DNA from: Heterobasidion occidentale
Lineage: Eukaryota > Basidiomycota > Agaricomycetes > Russulales > Bondarzewiaceae
Length of the DNA: 64,000 nucleotides
Assembly: GCA_039111635.1 (NCBI GenBank)
Contig: JBCAQO010000009.1
Coordinates: 1,860,001-1,924,000 of the forward strand
Reading direction: 5' to 3'
Below are positions 1 to 11,947 of the stretch, piece after piece. The position numbers were made by a program, and so were the translations under genes. Numbering within the stretch: the stretch's first letter is position 1; each line of letters begins with the position of its first letter. The notes under the pieces were generated by a model that saw nothing but the letters and a program-made list of their open reading frames with translations, did not search any database and was not told where the DNA came from.

Positions 1-1541
1 ACGCTCTCGAGTGGCGCCCTGCACGCCGCTCCCGACCGCCCAGCACGCCCACTCGTGCTTCACGCCAAACGCGACCTCAAATCGGCCACCACGCGCGACC
101 GCCGCACCCCCACACCCGCACCGCCTTGACCCCACCGTGCGCCCTAACCTGTCCCCGACGCCCCCGATCCCCTCGCGCCGTCCTCGCCCGCACATCTGCA
201 CGCAAAGATCGAATGACCACGCATCGCACGACTGCTGTGCTTGCTATATGCCCACGGCACCCTGCGTGGCTGTCTCCAACGGCCGTACATGCGCCCCTCA
301 CGGATGCGCCAGCATCGCAGACATACTGGCGGCTCCTCGATCCCCGCCGTGCGCGCGTCTCTACACGCCCCTTGCGCCCGTTCTGCGCTCGGTATCAGAG
401 CGCGGCCCCCGCCGCCGCATCCCCGCCCCGAGCTTGCAATCGAGAGGACGTCTCCGGCGGTGCACATCGACCCGGCACCGTTGACCTCCTTCGTTTCTGC
501 GGCCGTCGCCGTCATGCTGCGCGGTGCACGCGTGCACGTATGTGTGAGAGGCGTAGCACGCGACCTCGGACATCTTGTCGCAGAGCTTCTCCGTCGTCGC
601 TCGACGCTCGCACCGAGCTGAGCCTTGCTATCGACGAGCCCGAGGCTGTGCTTTGCTCTCGAATGCGCGACAGGCGTCGACGCACAAGTCCCTAGATAGC
701 CGCGCCTCTCGCTCGATGCCGCTCTCAAGTTCCAGACTTGGTCAAGCTCATCGAGACGCAAATAGTTCATCAGGGCCAGTCCCCTTCAAGGCGTTCAATA
801 GGCAGAATCTCCTCACCTTGAGCACGAAGCCTGAGGTGCATCTTGCACGTTGTTCTCTATTGGACAGCTTTCAGGTCGCAAAGACGATGCACGGCCTTAC
901 CGCCGACCTCAGCCATCCTCGCAACAGGGCCCTAGGACAGTGAGACACGGACAGCCTTGTATCGAAGCTATTGTCGTCGGGAGTGATGGCACGCGCCGAC
1001 CGGCAAGCGCACAGATGCATACAGGCCCGCGGGAGCGCATTGAAGAGGAGACGGCGGGTCAGCGCGCGGGGCGCCCGTTCGCGACGTTTCGAGATCCTGC
1101 TTTGCCTCGTTCTTCAGCTAGGTGGGGCCGACAGGCGAAGGACGAGCGTTGTCGGTCGCGACGACCGCGACCCTGCCCTGCACTCCACATTCGTCCGTGG
1201 CCATGTCATCGGCGTAGATTTGTGCGTCTCCATGAAGGACCGCCCTCAGGCCGTGGCTCCTGCCTCATCGAGGCAGCCTGAGCGGAGCGCAGACGGCCAT
1301 CCGCCCGTCTGCCGCGTGCACTCTGCCATCTCGCATATCAGCGCTATATCAGCTCGCACGAGCGGGACCGCCGTCGGATCCCGGCCGTTTGATGGCGATG
1401 TGACCCGTTTCTTTCACACGTTTTCAGTTATTGTAATGTACATATCAAAACGATGCCAGTGCAAGTACGCGTGGATGCTACCGCCAACGAATCCTGCTCA
1501 TCCTAACAAACAACTCATCAGCACTGAACCACAGCATCAGA
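1..1541. other. No gene recognised
   Basis: GC-rich sequence with several overlapping open frames on both strands. All give low-complexity R/P/A/S-rich translations with no domain, motif or convincing splice structure, which is what GC-rich non-coding DNA produces by chance. It lies beyond the 3' end of the minus-strand P-loop gene. I see no tRNA, LTR or terminal repeat here. Confidence 0.5.
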
Positions 1542-4474
1542 TTAAAACCACGTAAAGCCATTCTCGGCGTATTGCATCGCTGGAATCATTTGATTCATCA
1601 TCCTCAGCGACCCCGGGAGACTCGCTCGAGGAAAATCGTCGATCACATGGGTCGAGGCAAGAAGCGCGGCGTAAATTCCGTCTGCGGAGGGAGGAATAGC
1701 AGCATATGTGGCAGAACTCGCTCCGTATGCAGCAATGTGATAGTGACGCTTGTGCGCGTTCATCCCCTTGGAGCCTTTGCGAAGGTTACAAGCATTTCTC
1801 TCAACATACCGCACGCCGCTATACGAAGCACCCAGTTCGTGTTGAAGGGAGAGCACAGGGAGGTCATCGTTTGGGTGGGTGATTGTTGGGCTGATCTGCA
1901 GATCGTCTTGGGGATCTATGCGATTTTTGGTTTGACCCTGCATGGTCGACGCAGCTTCCTGCCGAATCTCGGTAACGGCTGGATCCCCGAATAAGACGGC
2001 CGTTACATGGTCGATAGACTCTTGGTTGTTCCTGCATTGAATCGCTGTGCCTCGAAGGAGCGTTCGAAAGATCTGCGATACTTGAATAACCTGGCTATCC
2101 GCAGCCAAGGCGAAGTGAGTGAAATTCAGATACGCATCTTTGAATGCTTCCCGAAGCGGGGGGCCTTCGGGATCGCCAACTGGTTTCGCGCTCAGGATGA
2201 CCTCGTGGTGATCCTTGTGGAACAGAGCTTTGAGAAACTCGATCACGGAGATGGGCCTGTGGAATCGGAGGTAGCCCTCCGATAGATCCATGCCATACAT
2301 CGACTCGATGGCCTTGTCATGTGCGATGATCCACAGAAGGCGAGTGACCATTTCCCCGCGTTCGCCACGAGCCAACAGACCTCTCTGCAGAGACTGCGCA
2401 AGGGTTTGGGGTGCTAATGTATCAATCACAAGCTGCCTATCTCCATTACTATCAGTGTTGAGGATCCTCGCTGCAGTCTCTGCCAGGATGGGCTCCGATG
2501 GTGTTCCTGTGCGCATGAACCCACGGTGCTTGGGAACTGCAAACACGACGCGCATGTGCGCCTCCACAAGTTCTGAAACGGCGGCTCGTCCAATTTCGCG
2601 GGCCGAATCGAACTCGAGCATGATGCGAATGGAGAGACAGGCCAGTTTCGCATTCAGGCTCAGATAGCTCTTCACTGATGGCCCGCTCAGCTTGTCCTTC
2701 GCCAACGCTATGATGGCATCCCTTGTTCCATATGCCGTTTTGTAAAGAGAGTACCAACTGTGACGAGGCTTAGTAAATTGGTCATAGACGGACTCGAGGG
2801 GACTCACAGTGGTCGCCCAAATTTGACAATGACGCCAATATCACACACCGAGTTGAGTGAGACCGGCCCATTCGGACTATTCTCCTTGAGCTTGCTGTAT
2901 ATACCAGTCGCGAAAGTATCGAATGGCAGCTCTGTGACGGGAGGGAATAGCTTTGCACCTTTCGAGGCACGGAGTGAAGGTTGTAAATCTGCTGGCGCAG
3001 CCAATTCCTGCAGTCGCGAGTTGGTCGAGAGGAATATCGTGAAGATAGGATCTGTATTGAGCCACGATAATACCGTGCCCAAGTTATGATACACAGAGCG
3101 TTTGGCGTGAGACTTGTCAGCCTGAGAAGTTATGATATGGGCCTCGTCGATCGCTATAAAAAATTTGACAGTCGGTGCTGGCGACTTCTCCGAATGTTCG
3201 ATCGCCAAAGCATTCATGAGAGTTCGGCAGGTTGACTTGACTGAACGTCGAGCGGAGGACTCGGAGAAGTCTTTAGATGCGGCAATCTATCGATTCATTC
3301 GCGTGAGCGAGCTGCGAGTGGCCTATCGATTTACCGAAAGGTCACCAATCTAGCCTGTTTGACAACGGCTCCATAGAAAGCTTCACGTCCAGTCCCAACT
3401 TGATGTTCGGTGTTGCCTTCTTGCATCTGAGAATGCCACCATTTCGCGAGAGTGAGATCTCCCGTGTTCGGGAATTTCGCCACAGCAGACGCTGCCTCCC
3501 TGAAAAGGGCCGTAAAGAATGCTCCCAATCGACTTTGGACCATCTCGTTGGAATATGAAGCAATTTGTAATTCCGTAAAATATTCTCGAACAGCGATGTC
3601 TGGTGGTGGATAAGCTTTTTGGAATACGTCAGTGCTCAGCGGTCTGATACATGTGCGACAGTGCGCAGCTCACAGAAATGGTCGACTGACCCATCGTCCC
3701 GTAGATTGAGAAGAAAGGCAAACCTTTTCTGTGCTGCCATGTCGACCGTGCGCGACTTGCCCATACCGGAGGATTGAACCATGGCTAGCGAATAATTGTA
3801 TGGCTTGGTCGCTGTCCCTGCGGTTATGCCAGTATTCTCTGCATCGTAATAGTAGTCCATTATAGCCAACAGGACCTCATCGCCTTCTCCCTGATATGGA
3901 TCGCCGAAAGCAGTGTGAATTCCTATAAATGCGTGAGCTGCACCCCCAAGCAGTAGGCAACGGCGACTTCGCTCACCCTTCACTAAGATACACAGACACG
4001 AAGGTCAGATCTCATATGGTCGACACAGATACACTCAACATACTAATCAGCTCATCAACTTGTTTTGGATCTCTCTTTGGAGCTGGAAGCAGTTGCAAAA
4101 TCTCTGTCGCGTGGAAGTTTAGATCAGAACTTAGCAGTAGAAGGTCGGTACTCACCAAGACGTCGCATGTCTGCAACGGAGCCTTTCATCTTGCATTCAA
4201 GGAGGAAGGCTTGGAGCTCGTCTTTATGATCCTTCCATTTTGCATCCTTGATCAGATGCACACATGAGTGTCTGATGTAGACGAGCGTCACTTCAAGCGG
4301 TCCTTCAGCCGTCTCTTCGTCCTCCTCCCGAGTATGAGAGCACTGAGAGTGGTCAAGAGAGTCGGCCACAAGTTTGAGGGGCATATCGTATGTGTTGAGT
4401 ATGGTGATATCTTGGTCTAAGTGGAGTGAATCTAGAGGTGGCGATGTTCGCAACAGTTGATTTGTGGGTCCCAA
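1542..4474 (-). CDS. P-loop NTPase-like protein of an expanded mushroom family (possibly Crinkler/RHS-like)
   Basis: Multi-exon gene read from about 4474 down to the stop at 1542. The exon chain is: N-terminal exon to about 4156 (donor GTGAGT), a short exon with LLPAPKRDPKQVDEL, an exon around 3985-3650 with the Walker A-like string QSSGMGKSRT, an exon around 3620-3340 (YPPPDIAVREYF then NEMVQSRLGAFF), an exon 3217-2804 with FFIAIDEAHI (Walker B/DEAH-like), and a long last exon 2807-1542 (about 420 codons). The join near 2805 is not clean: the two flanking exons are in different frames and no good donor/acceptor pair restores phase, so either an intron is missed or there is a small frameshift. 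The true start is uncertain because the LINE fragment begins about 5 bp upstream. The family link (mushroom-specific P-loop proteins, perhaps the Crinkler-RHS effector NTPases) is from memory and is an inference; the P-loop and DEAH motifs are seen directly. Confidence 0.55.
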
Positions 4475-4479
4475 TATAG

Positions 4480-5590
4480 CTGGCTTTATCGATTGACCTC
4501 AGTGGCAGACAGGCCATCCCGGCCCGAGCGTGCGCGGACATTCACATTCTCGACATCACCGTTCTAAACGACATCCCAGCACGACATGTCCGGGACTGCC
4601 CCCCCATTTCAATGTCTGAGTGCCGAGACGCCGTCAAGGGATGCTCCGCATCCTCAGCGCCCGGACCCGACAACGTCACATGGCCACTCGTGGCCCTGCT
4701 CATCTCCTCACCCGAGGCCGGAACCATTCTGGTCCGCCTCTACAACGCATGCTTGGCCCTAGGCCATTGGCCGACCCATTTCAAAGCCCCCACTACGGTG
4801 GTCATCCCCAAACCAAAAAAGGAGGACTACAGCAAACTTAAAGCATACCGTCCGATCGTTCTCCTCTCATGCCTTGGTAAGCTCATGGAGAAAGTAATAG
4901 CGAACCGCCTTCAGTTTGAAGGCGCCAAATATGGCATACTGCACCCCAGCCAGTACGGGGGCACTAGGTTTCACTGCACTGAGGACGCAGGTGTCGCCCT
5001 CACCCACCACATACGCGCCGGCTGGCACAGCGGCCTTCTCACGTCGTGCGTCGCTTTCGACGTCGCACAATTCTTCCCATCCATCAACCACGAGATCCTA
5101 CTTGGCACCTTGCAAAGGCAGGGCTTCTCTGAACGCTATGTAAACTTCTTCGCATCTTTCCTTGCCGACCGCCGCACGTCCCTCTCCTGGAACGGAGCAA
5201 GGTCCGACCCATTTGTCGTCAATGTCGGGCTTGTGCAGGGCTCCGCCCTTTCACCCATCGTCTCCGGGCTATATATCGCCCCGATACTCCACACCCTCGA
5301 GCCCCCCGGCCAACGCCGAGACCGGGACACGCTCCTCTTTTACGTCGACGATGGACTCCTCGTCACGTCCTCCGAGGACCTCGATTACAACTGCACGACA
5401 CTGGCAGAGAGATACCAAACCGTTGAGGCGGCTCTAGCGTGCATCGGACTCGTTATAGAGCACGACAAGACCGAGCTCATGCATTTCACAAGGGAGGCTG
5501 AACCAGACCTCCCCCCCATCCGCCTCAGAATTAGTTCGAGACTATATCTTGGAATGGCATTGTCTTCTCAAGAATGTCCACAAGCCCTCT
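4480..5590 (+). mobile_element. Truncated non-LTR retrotransposon (LINE), reverse transcriptase fragment
   Basis: One open frame runs from just after a stop at 4477-4479 to 5592 and encodes the palm and fingers of a LINE-type reverse transcriptase. Visible motifs in order: APGPDNVTW, KAYRPIVLLSCLGKLMEKVI, the first catalytic aspartate in AFDVAQFFPSINHEIL, QGSALSPI, and the catalytic YVDD in LLFYVDDGLL. The first ATG in frame is at 4612, but homologous-looking sequence (HVRDCPPIS) precedes it. Endonuclease, thumb and RNase H parts are absent, so the element is truncated at both ends. The left boundary coincides with the 5' end of the minus-strand P-loop gene. The fragment resembles Tad1/CR1-like fungal LINEs, but the clade is an inference. 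Confidence 0.85.
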
Positions 5591-5622
5591 GAAGGAAGAG
5601 TGAGCGAGAGTGTGATGTACTT

Positions 5623-5753
5623 CATGTTGGATGTTGCTCGCATGTTGGATGATGCTCGCATGTTGGATGCTGGACGTATGTTGAATGTTGGACGTATGTT
5701 GGATGCTGGATGTATGTTGAGTGCTACTAGACGTATGTTGGATGCTAGACGCG
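5623..5753 (+). repeat. 18-bp minisatellite
   Basis: About seven imperfect tandem units of the form ATGTTGGATGCTGGACGT, each beginning ATGTTG(G/A)ATG. Units differ by one to three substitutions and one carries a 3-bp insertion. The array starts about 30 bp after the LINE frame ends. It produces spurious repetitive open frames on both strands, which are not genes. Confidence 0.85.
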
Positions 5754-6111
5754 GTGTTGGGGATGCAGGCTGAAAGAGGGTCAAATAGTGAAAGCGGCTG
5801 TACGTCAAATGGCATGTTTGAAGCTGTGTCATGACTCTGACACCAGAGCGGCCATGCTTCCACGGGTTCGCGACGAGAAGAGAGATGTGGCTTTGAACGT
5901 TGAACCGTGGTCGGCCACAGTCCCAGGGTCCGAGGATCTCAGGATGACCGCAACTTTGCCCACGGCCATTACTACATCGCCAGAATCATATGCAACTCGC
6001 TCGAATGACCCACCACATATTCCCTCTACCGACCTACAGGTGACGCGGCCTTGGCTCAGGCCGGCTCGCAGACTTGGACCTGTCCCTACCTGACCTACCG
6101 ACAACGTTGCA
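5754..6111. other. Spacer before the first dehydrogenase copy
   Basis: Probably holds the promoter of the dehydrogenase starting at 6112. No TATA box as clear as those of the two downstream paralogues is seen. No gene recognised. Confidence 0.4.
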
Positions 6112-7283
6112 ATGGGGCAAGCCCTCAGCCTGTTTTCTCAACTGTTCCCGCCTGCTTCACACTTTTCTGTTCACAACATTCCAGACCTTACAGGCCGTAT
6201 TGCGCTTGTAACAGGCGGAAATGCTGGAATCGGAAAAGAAACAGTGCGCGCTTTGTTAGAGCACAACGCGACAGTTTATCTCGCCGCGCGGTCGAGGAGC
6301 AAGGCCGAAGAAACCATTTTGGAACTCAAGCAAAGCATAGGGAAGGAGGCGCAGTTTCTGTTGTGCAATTTGGCGAGCATGGAGAGTGTGAGAGGTGCTG
6401 CACAAGAATTTCTGAGCAAAGAGACAGAGCTGCATATGCTGTTCAACAATGGGTGCGAATATTTCTCCTATACATCCAGAACGTGTGGAGACTTGACGTT
6501 TTCGAATTGCAGTGGGGTACTGTCTCCTCCAATAGATCAACTCACTGTAGAAGGTATTGATCTCCAATGGGGAGTGAACGTGGTAGGACATGCCCTTCTT
6601 ACTTTCCTCCTCCTCCCTGCTCTTCTCTCTGGAGCAAAATCGTCGCCAGATGGCAAGGCCAGAGTAGTGAACATCGTCGATCGCGTCTTATGGTGACATT
6701 ATACATTGGGACTCTTTTCTTCCTGGAGAGGCGAGAGACAAACTGGGCTCAAGGCGTCTGTATATGCAGAGCAAACATGTGCGTAGTAATCATGTCTATG
6801 TGCGCCATATGACAGAAGAGATGTCCACGATACGTTTAGGGGAATGTTGTATTCGCCCGTGAATTAGGCCGGCGTTATGGAGATAGCATCATTTCGACCG
6901 CAGTCAATCCAGGAAATATACGCACTACTCTATATCGCCATTACCCTTCCTTGCTCGAGCGTTTGGCTGTACGTCGTTTTCGTACTCAGCTGCCGCGCGA
7001 TTATACCCAATGATTCATTTGATGCGCAGCTTTCAACAATGTACCCTCCTCCAACAGGTGCACTGACGCAGCTTTGGGCCGGCACTTCGCCTGAAACTGT
7101 AGATTTCAACGGAAAGGTATGTGATTTCTGCTTTCACTCCATTGCGCGATCTATACTCACAAGGGAATGCTGCAGTTCCTGATCCCTTTCGCCCGTGTAG
7201 GTGAATGTCGTGCGGAGGCAAACGACCCCGAAGTCGGTAGTCGCCTATGGGCATATCTTGAAGAAGTAACTACCAAGTCTTGA
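6112..7283 (+). pseudogene. Short-chain dehydrogenase/reductase, copy A, one frameshift
   Basis: Same five-exon layout as copies B and C: exons 6112-6452, 6513-6778, 6840-6968, 7030-7116 and 7176-7283, with GT..AG introns at equivalent positions. It has the NAD(P) motif TGGNAGIG, the NNG motif across intron 1, a Y-x3-K-like catalytic pair in LYMQSKH, and the conserved end (ALTQLWAGTSPE, FLIPFARVGECR). Exon 2 is 266 nt against 268 nt in both paralogues, and its frame breaks near 6679: reading one base less gives NISIASYGDIIHWDSF, matching the paralogues, whereas the sequence as given runs into TGA at 6694-6696. All other junctions keep phase, so this is a recent single-base change or a sequencing error. 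The protein would be a cytosolic oxidoreductase of unknown substrate, of the retinol-dehydrogenase-like fungal type. Confidence 0.8.
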
Positions 7284-7695
7284 ACTGTAGGTCCTTCGCA
7301 GGAAATGGAGCATGGTAACAATCCAAAGGCGTTGATTGCATCATGTAGAACAAGCATGGCTAGATAACTTGATTGGAAGAATTGGTTTCTTCTGTGCGGC
7401 TGTTGGAACAAGTTATGGATGCGTGCTGTTTACTTCCGAGATACGATCATTCGGGTGCACAAGGATGCGGTGTACTCTCAGTACAGCAAACTCGGTAAGC
7501 CATACAGAGGCCATCCTAATCTCTGGGTATGGAATGCGATTTATAGTCGCCACGTCTCAGTACAATTCGTTGCTGGCATTTTTATCCATCCAATCAATCA
7601 TACATTTTCGATATTGAAACGACTAACCAACGCCAATTTTCTTCATCCACTTTCAGATCTGCGTCCACTGACACGCTGCTCACAGCCCGACAGGT
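7284..7695. other. Convergent intergenic spacer
   Basis: Lies between the 3' ends of the dehydrogenase copy A and the alpha-galactosidase. Nothing recognisable beyond the presumed 3' untranslated regions. Confidence 0.5.
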
Positions 7696-10066
7696 TTACC
7701 CACCAACCCTTGTACCATTCTCAGCAGTGCACTGGAACCATACGGAGCACTGAGGGTAGATTCCGCTAGGCTCGTCTCCGGCATCTTGGAGCAGAAGAGC
7801 GACGACTCCATGAGGAGGTACACCTGGGGCTGTAAAGTTTCGCACGGCTGTGCCGTTGTTCGTATGGGTCCAGAGATCCTACGGAGATGATAAGCCAAAG
7901 TGACCTTAGACAGTAGGGGAACGCATACCCTGACGGAGTACTGTCGCCCAGCACGGATCCAAGGGGACTCAGTGAGATTAAAGAAGAGGTCAGACGGCTC
8001 GCTGAGCGTGTTTAGCTGTCGTGAAAACGAGGAATTTAGTGAAGGAGCAAACAAGCATTATGTGTGAAATCCGACGTGCCAACATGAACACAGTTCCGTT
8101 CTGACTCGGTCCGCTCCAATATTGCGCAGGATAGGTCGAATTACTGGTCCAATCCGGCTATAGCGCTGTTATTCGATGACAAAACATAAGTCGGCAAAAC
8201 ATACATTGATTCCCCATCGAAAGGGTGAGATACTGGATCCTTCGACAGGGTCCTGGTTAATCGCGAGGATTTCTCGGTTCTTCAAAATGCCCAGTATATC
8301 GTCAGTGATGGCGGACAACTGTGGCAAACGATCGAATAGAACCAACAGATAAGCATACACAACAAAAAAAACACAAAATTGACGTACGTTGGTGCCGATT
8401 AAGAGCGGGGACTTCATGAGCGCCCAAGCGGTGAAGTGGGACTTCGCCTCATCATAGGTCAGGCCGCCATTGCCTCTGCATAGATTTTATTGAATCTCTC
8501 AATTCCCACGTCCATAGACCCCAGGCGAGAGCATTGACGCACAATTGTAACTTACATCGCGAGAAGTTTAATATGAGCTATCTGTTCGGAACAAGATGAG
8601 CTCACCATGTCCAAATCATTTCGACCATAAAAGCCCGTCGCTTGGGTGATGAACGAATTGCTTTATTATAGGTCAGATCCAGATCTCTCCACGAGGAAAA
8701 ACACAAACAAATTGATGATGTTGGTTAAGGACGCCCAGTTGGGACCAATGTCACCGGTTGTCTGTAGACAATCAGAGCAAGCATCTCACAAAAAAAAACG
8801 CCTTACACGCCAACTGTGTGCCATACTAGCTCCCCACCTGAGGAACAATCATACATCACGTCTTCTGGATGGAAGAGGTAAACGTACATCCACACTTGAC
8901 TCTGAGAAACACTTCGTCAGTGCGCTCGTCGTGTCATACATGATAGTCAGACACTGACCCAGCCCCATTCACACAACGAATAAACGATCTGGACATGTGA
9001 ATGCTGCGAAACTGCAGTTATCGCGTCTGCCATGCGCTGGTATTCTATGATACAGGTGAGAATCGGTAATAGGATGTGAATCACAGGAAGCTCACTTCCT
9101 GTCATCCCCTGGCGGATTATGTCGTCAAATGGGACTATCAGAGAAAAGTAAGCATATTATTCACTTGAAAATCAAAGAGAGCTTACTAGCACAATTGTCG
9201 AATTTCAAATAGTCAAAGCCCCAATCGACGAAGAATGTCTGAGCATCTTGCTGTTCATGCTCGAATGAACCAGGGTACCCTGCGCAAGTGAACCATCCCG
9301 AGTCGCTATACTGGTCAGGGAAGCGTGAGGCATCGAATGCTGATGCAGACTGTTTATACTTACAATCCCCGCTTTGCTGGTGGGAAGAATGGTCAAAAAT
9401 TATATATCCTGGACACAATAATCGCGAACGCACAATCCAAGTCTTTGAATCTGAGTGGTGAGATTCTTCATTCCGCTCTTGAATCGCACTCGATCTGATG
9501 GTAATTAGCATGTATAACTTGGTCAACGAAAGTGAACTGAAGGAGCATTTACCGGCTACCACAGTGCCAGCTGACGTCCTATTCTTTTCGGCCCAACAAT
9601 CATCGAGATTAACATACGTGTAACCAGCATCCTGAACCAGAGCTCAGAAATCGAACTTGGCCTATCTTCAGACATGTCTTTACTTACTTGAAGACCAAGC
9701 GATTTCATTAACTTTGCGGTGGTGACGATGAGGTCTTCGTCAATGTTGCACTGATGAAAAGATGATTCGTTTCATCATTGGATCTACACGAAATGCAATA
9801 TGTGCAAATACCTGATAGGCGTTCCACGCTTTATACCATGAGATGAACCAAATGAACAGGTCTAGAGAATAATGACGTACTATTATACCCGAGAACTGAA
9901 ATTAGAAGCCGGTGTCATAGACATGCAATTATACACAGCAACGTTGCAATTCACCTGGAAGCCTTGCAACGCCGTTGGCAAGACCTTGAACAGGCGAAAC
10001 ACCTGTCATAATCTGCAGAAGTACTAAGCCCTTCAAAGCGGTTGTACCGATCTTTTGCCAATGCAT
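7696..10066 (-). CDS. Alpha-galactosidase, glycoside hydrolase family 27, secreted
   Basis: Removes terminal alpha-1,6-galactose from galactomannan and raffinose-type sugars, outside the cell. The ATG at 10066 opens a hydrophobic leader ([19 protein letters not shown]) that looks like a signal peptide. The coding sequence is cut into a dozen or more small exons. Read in order they give [38 protein letters not shown], the segment joined by an intron with donor GTAAGT at about 9363 to give [14 protein letters not shown], the nucleophile motif [11 protein letters not shown] (about 9200), the acid/base motif GRNDLDM (about 8610), [34 protein letters not shown], and a C-terminal beta domain containing TENGT-like [12 protein letters not shown] before the TAA at 7696-7698. 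Both catalytic aspartates are present. Single-exon open frames in the region are partly intron. I see no break. Confidence 0.85.
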
Positions 10067-10890
10067 TCTTGAGAGGATCACGGATTCAAGAGAACGGGGA
10101 AGATGGATCTACCAGGACGGGCAGCGGCCGGTCCTTTATATTGTCATAGGGCCGCTTGCTTTGTCAAGAGAACGGAGAAGCAAATGCTCAGAAAATTCTG
10201 CAAGAATGCCGCATGACTGTTAAAAACAGTGAACAGGGTAGATGACACTGTACTGAACCCATCTTGCTCCGAGTATTGCCCGAGCAGTACCAGGAGACAT
10301 AAGATCGCTTGACCACATGATCATCAAGGGCATCGCAAGGACCTTCTTTCAGTGGATGCGAACTTGATACATGAGCAGCAGGGCGTCAGGCCGTCAGGGC
10401 TAGAAGGACTCGACGAGGAATCTCTTCTGCGACGATAAAGGTGCTCCCACAGAATGGTCACGGCCCGGGACAAGATGACCAGGTAAAATTAGTTCCCTTC
10501 AAACGCGTCGAGCCAGGTCGAGCCTTTGACAGTCAAGATGACTGATCTAAAAAGAGGAAGAGGACCAATTTGATCTGCCGAGAGTCAAGTGTCCTTGATG
10601 AAACGAGCCAGTAGAGTCTAGAATCAACCTTGCGCTACTAGCCTACAAGCCATCAAAGTGAGCGACATGAGATACTGGAGACATAATATTAACAAGGCAT
10701 TGCTGAGAAGCAGATAATTTTAAAACTGAGCATTGTAATAGCGAATCGAAAGAGGTGGAGAGAGAGACATCAGGGTGATTATTCCAGAGTTCAAACTCAG
10801 CTTACCACGCCTCTTCCGTCGTGCTCGCCGTCGTTCCCAACATACTCCTCTACCGAACGATATCGCTGTAGACCTAGGCGATCTACCACC
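10067..10890. promoter_or_regulatory. Divergent promoter region of the GH27 and Sm D1 genes
   Basis: 825 bp between two divergent start codons. On the minus strand an AATATAAAGG box (plus positions 10133-10142) lies about 70 bp upstream of the alpha-galactosidase ATG and is a plausible TATA element. No clear TATA is seen in front of the Sm D1 start, as is common for housekeeping genes. No coding sequence recognised. Confidence 0.45.
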
Positions 10891-11459
10891 ATGAAGCTCG
10901 TGAGGTGAATACTTCGCTTTCTTTTCACATTGTTCCACAAAGTTGGACTGTATATCCTTCATTCTACAGTCACTCTACCTGCGCACATTCCTCGTTTTCT
11001 CCCTGTGTGGGTACGCCTGGATGAGCACTGATGGCTGCATTCTGCACAGATTTTTGATGAAACTCAACAATGAGACTGTGACGATTGAACTCAAAAACGG
11101 ATGCGTCGTCCATGGGACGATTACTGGTACGTTTATACATTATCTCATCTCGATATCAGGCTGATGCCCTCCTCCGCTAAAAAGGCGTCGACATGCAAAT
11201 GAACACACATCTCAAAACGGTCAAAATGACTGCTCGCAACCGTGATCCGACATCCCTCGACTCGCTTTCAATCCGCGGAAACAACATCCGTTACTTTGTC
11301 CTTCCTGACTCCTTGCCGCTTGACACCCTTCTTGTCGACGACGCGCCTAAACCGAAGGGCAGGAAGAAGGAAGATACGCGCGGAAGGGGTCGCGGTGGTC
11401 GTGGCGGAGATAGGGGCCGTCCTCGTGGACGTGGACGGGGCCGGGGCCGGGGTTTTTAG
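10891..11459 (+). CDS. smd1: Small nuclear ribonucleoprotein Sm D1
   Basis: Core protein of the spliceosomal Sm ring that binds U1, U2, U4 and U5 snRNAs in the nucleus. Three exons: 10891-10904, 11050-11126 and 11185-11459, with introns of 145 and 58 nt. Joined, they give 121 residues (human Sm D1 has 119), starting [20 protein letters not shown]. Sm1 motif: [23 protein letters not shown]. Sm2 motif: [14 protein letters not shown]. The C-terminus is the RG-rich tail typical of Sm D1 ([20 protein letters not shown]), the target of arginine dimethylation. The 14-nt first exon explains why no long open frame covers the start; the ATG choice follows from conservation of MKLVRFLMKL. No defect seen. 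Confidence 0.95.
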
Positions 11460-11947
11460 TCGTTTGACGGGAATAGTGATGCGCGATCCGAGGTTGTTCA
11501 ATGCAGTACGTTGTTGTTTGTCTCACTGTGCACGAATCTCTGGCTTTTTGCTAGTTCTGTATCCATTCTTCTGTTTATCTTGACCATCTCATCCTCTCGC
11601 CTTGTGAGCCAATAAATAGCAACTCGCGCGCTCTCTATAACAAGGGTGACTAGATGAGCTTGCTTCATATCACAAACGGTCAGAGCCGTCTCATCAATAT
11701 CATAGTTGCGGCGGTCTATGGCGGTGAGCATGCCAAGTGGGAACTCTTATCTCAATCTCTCATTCTCGTCTGCTCAGTGTGACATCAATGGTCCACAGAT
11801 GTTCCGCGCCGGCTCTCTTTAACACATCTTGTTCTGAGACGACCACAAATACAGCATGCATTACACAGATTGTGGTATAGATTGCGGCTGCAGGATACCA
11901 ACTCGTATCCACTTCCGCTTGAAAAGGGGGTGAGCTGAACTTCGGCC
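11460..11947. other. Convergent 3' spacer
   Basis: Separates the Sm D1 stop from the GPI transamidase stop. It presumably holds both 3' untranslated regions. Short open frames here have no homology signal. Confidence 0.5.

Noticed and set aside
11..770. Several overlapping 120-210-codon open frames at the window start
   Set aside because: All are low-complexity, present on both strands, and explained by high GC content.
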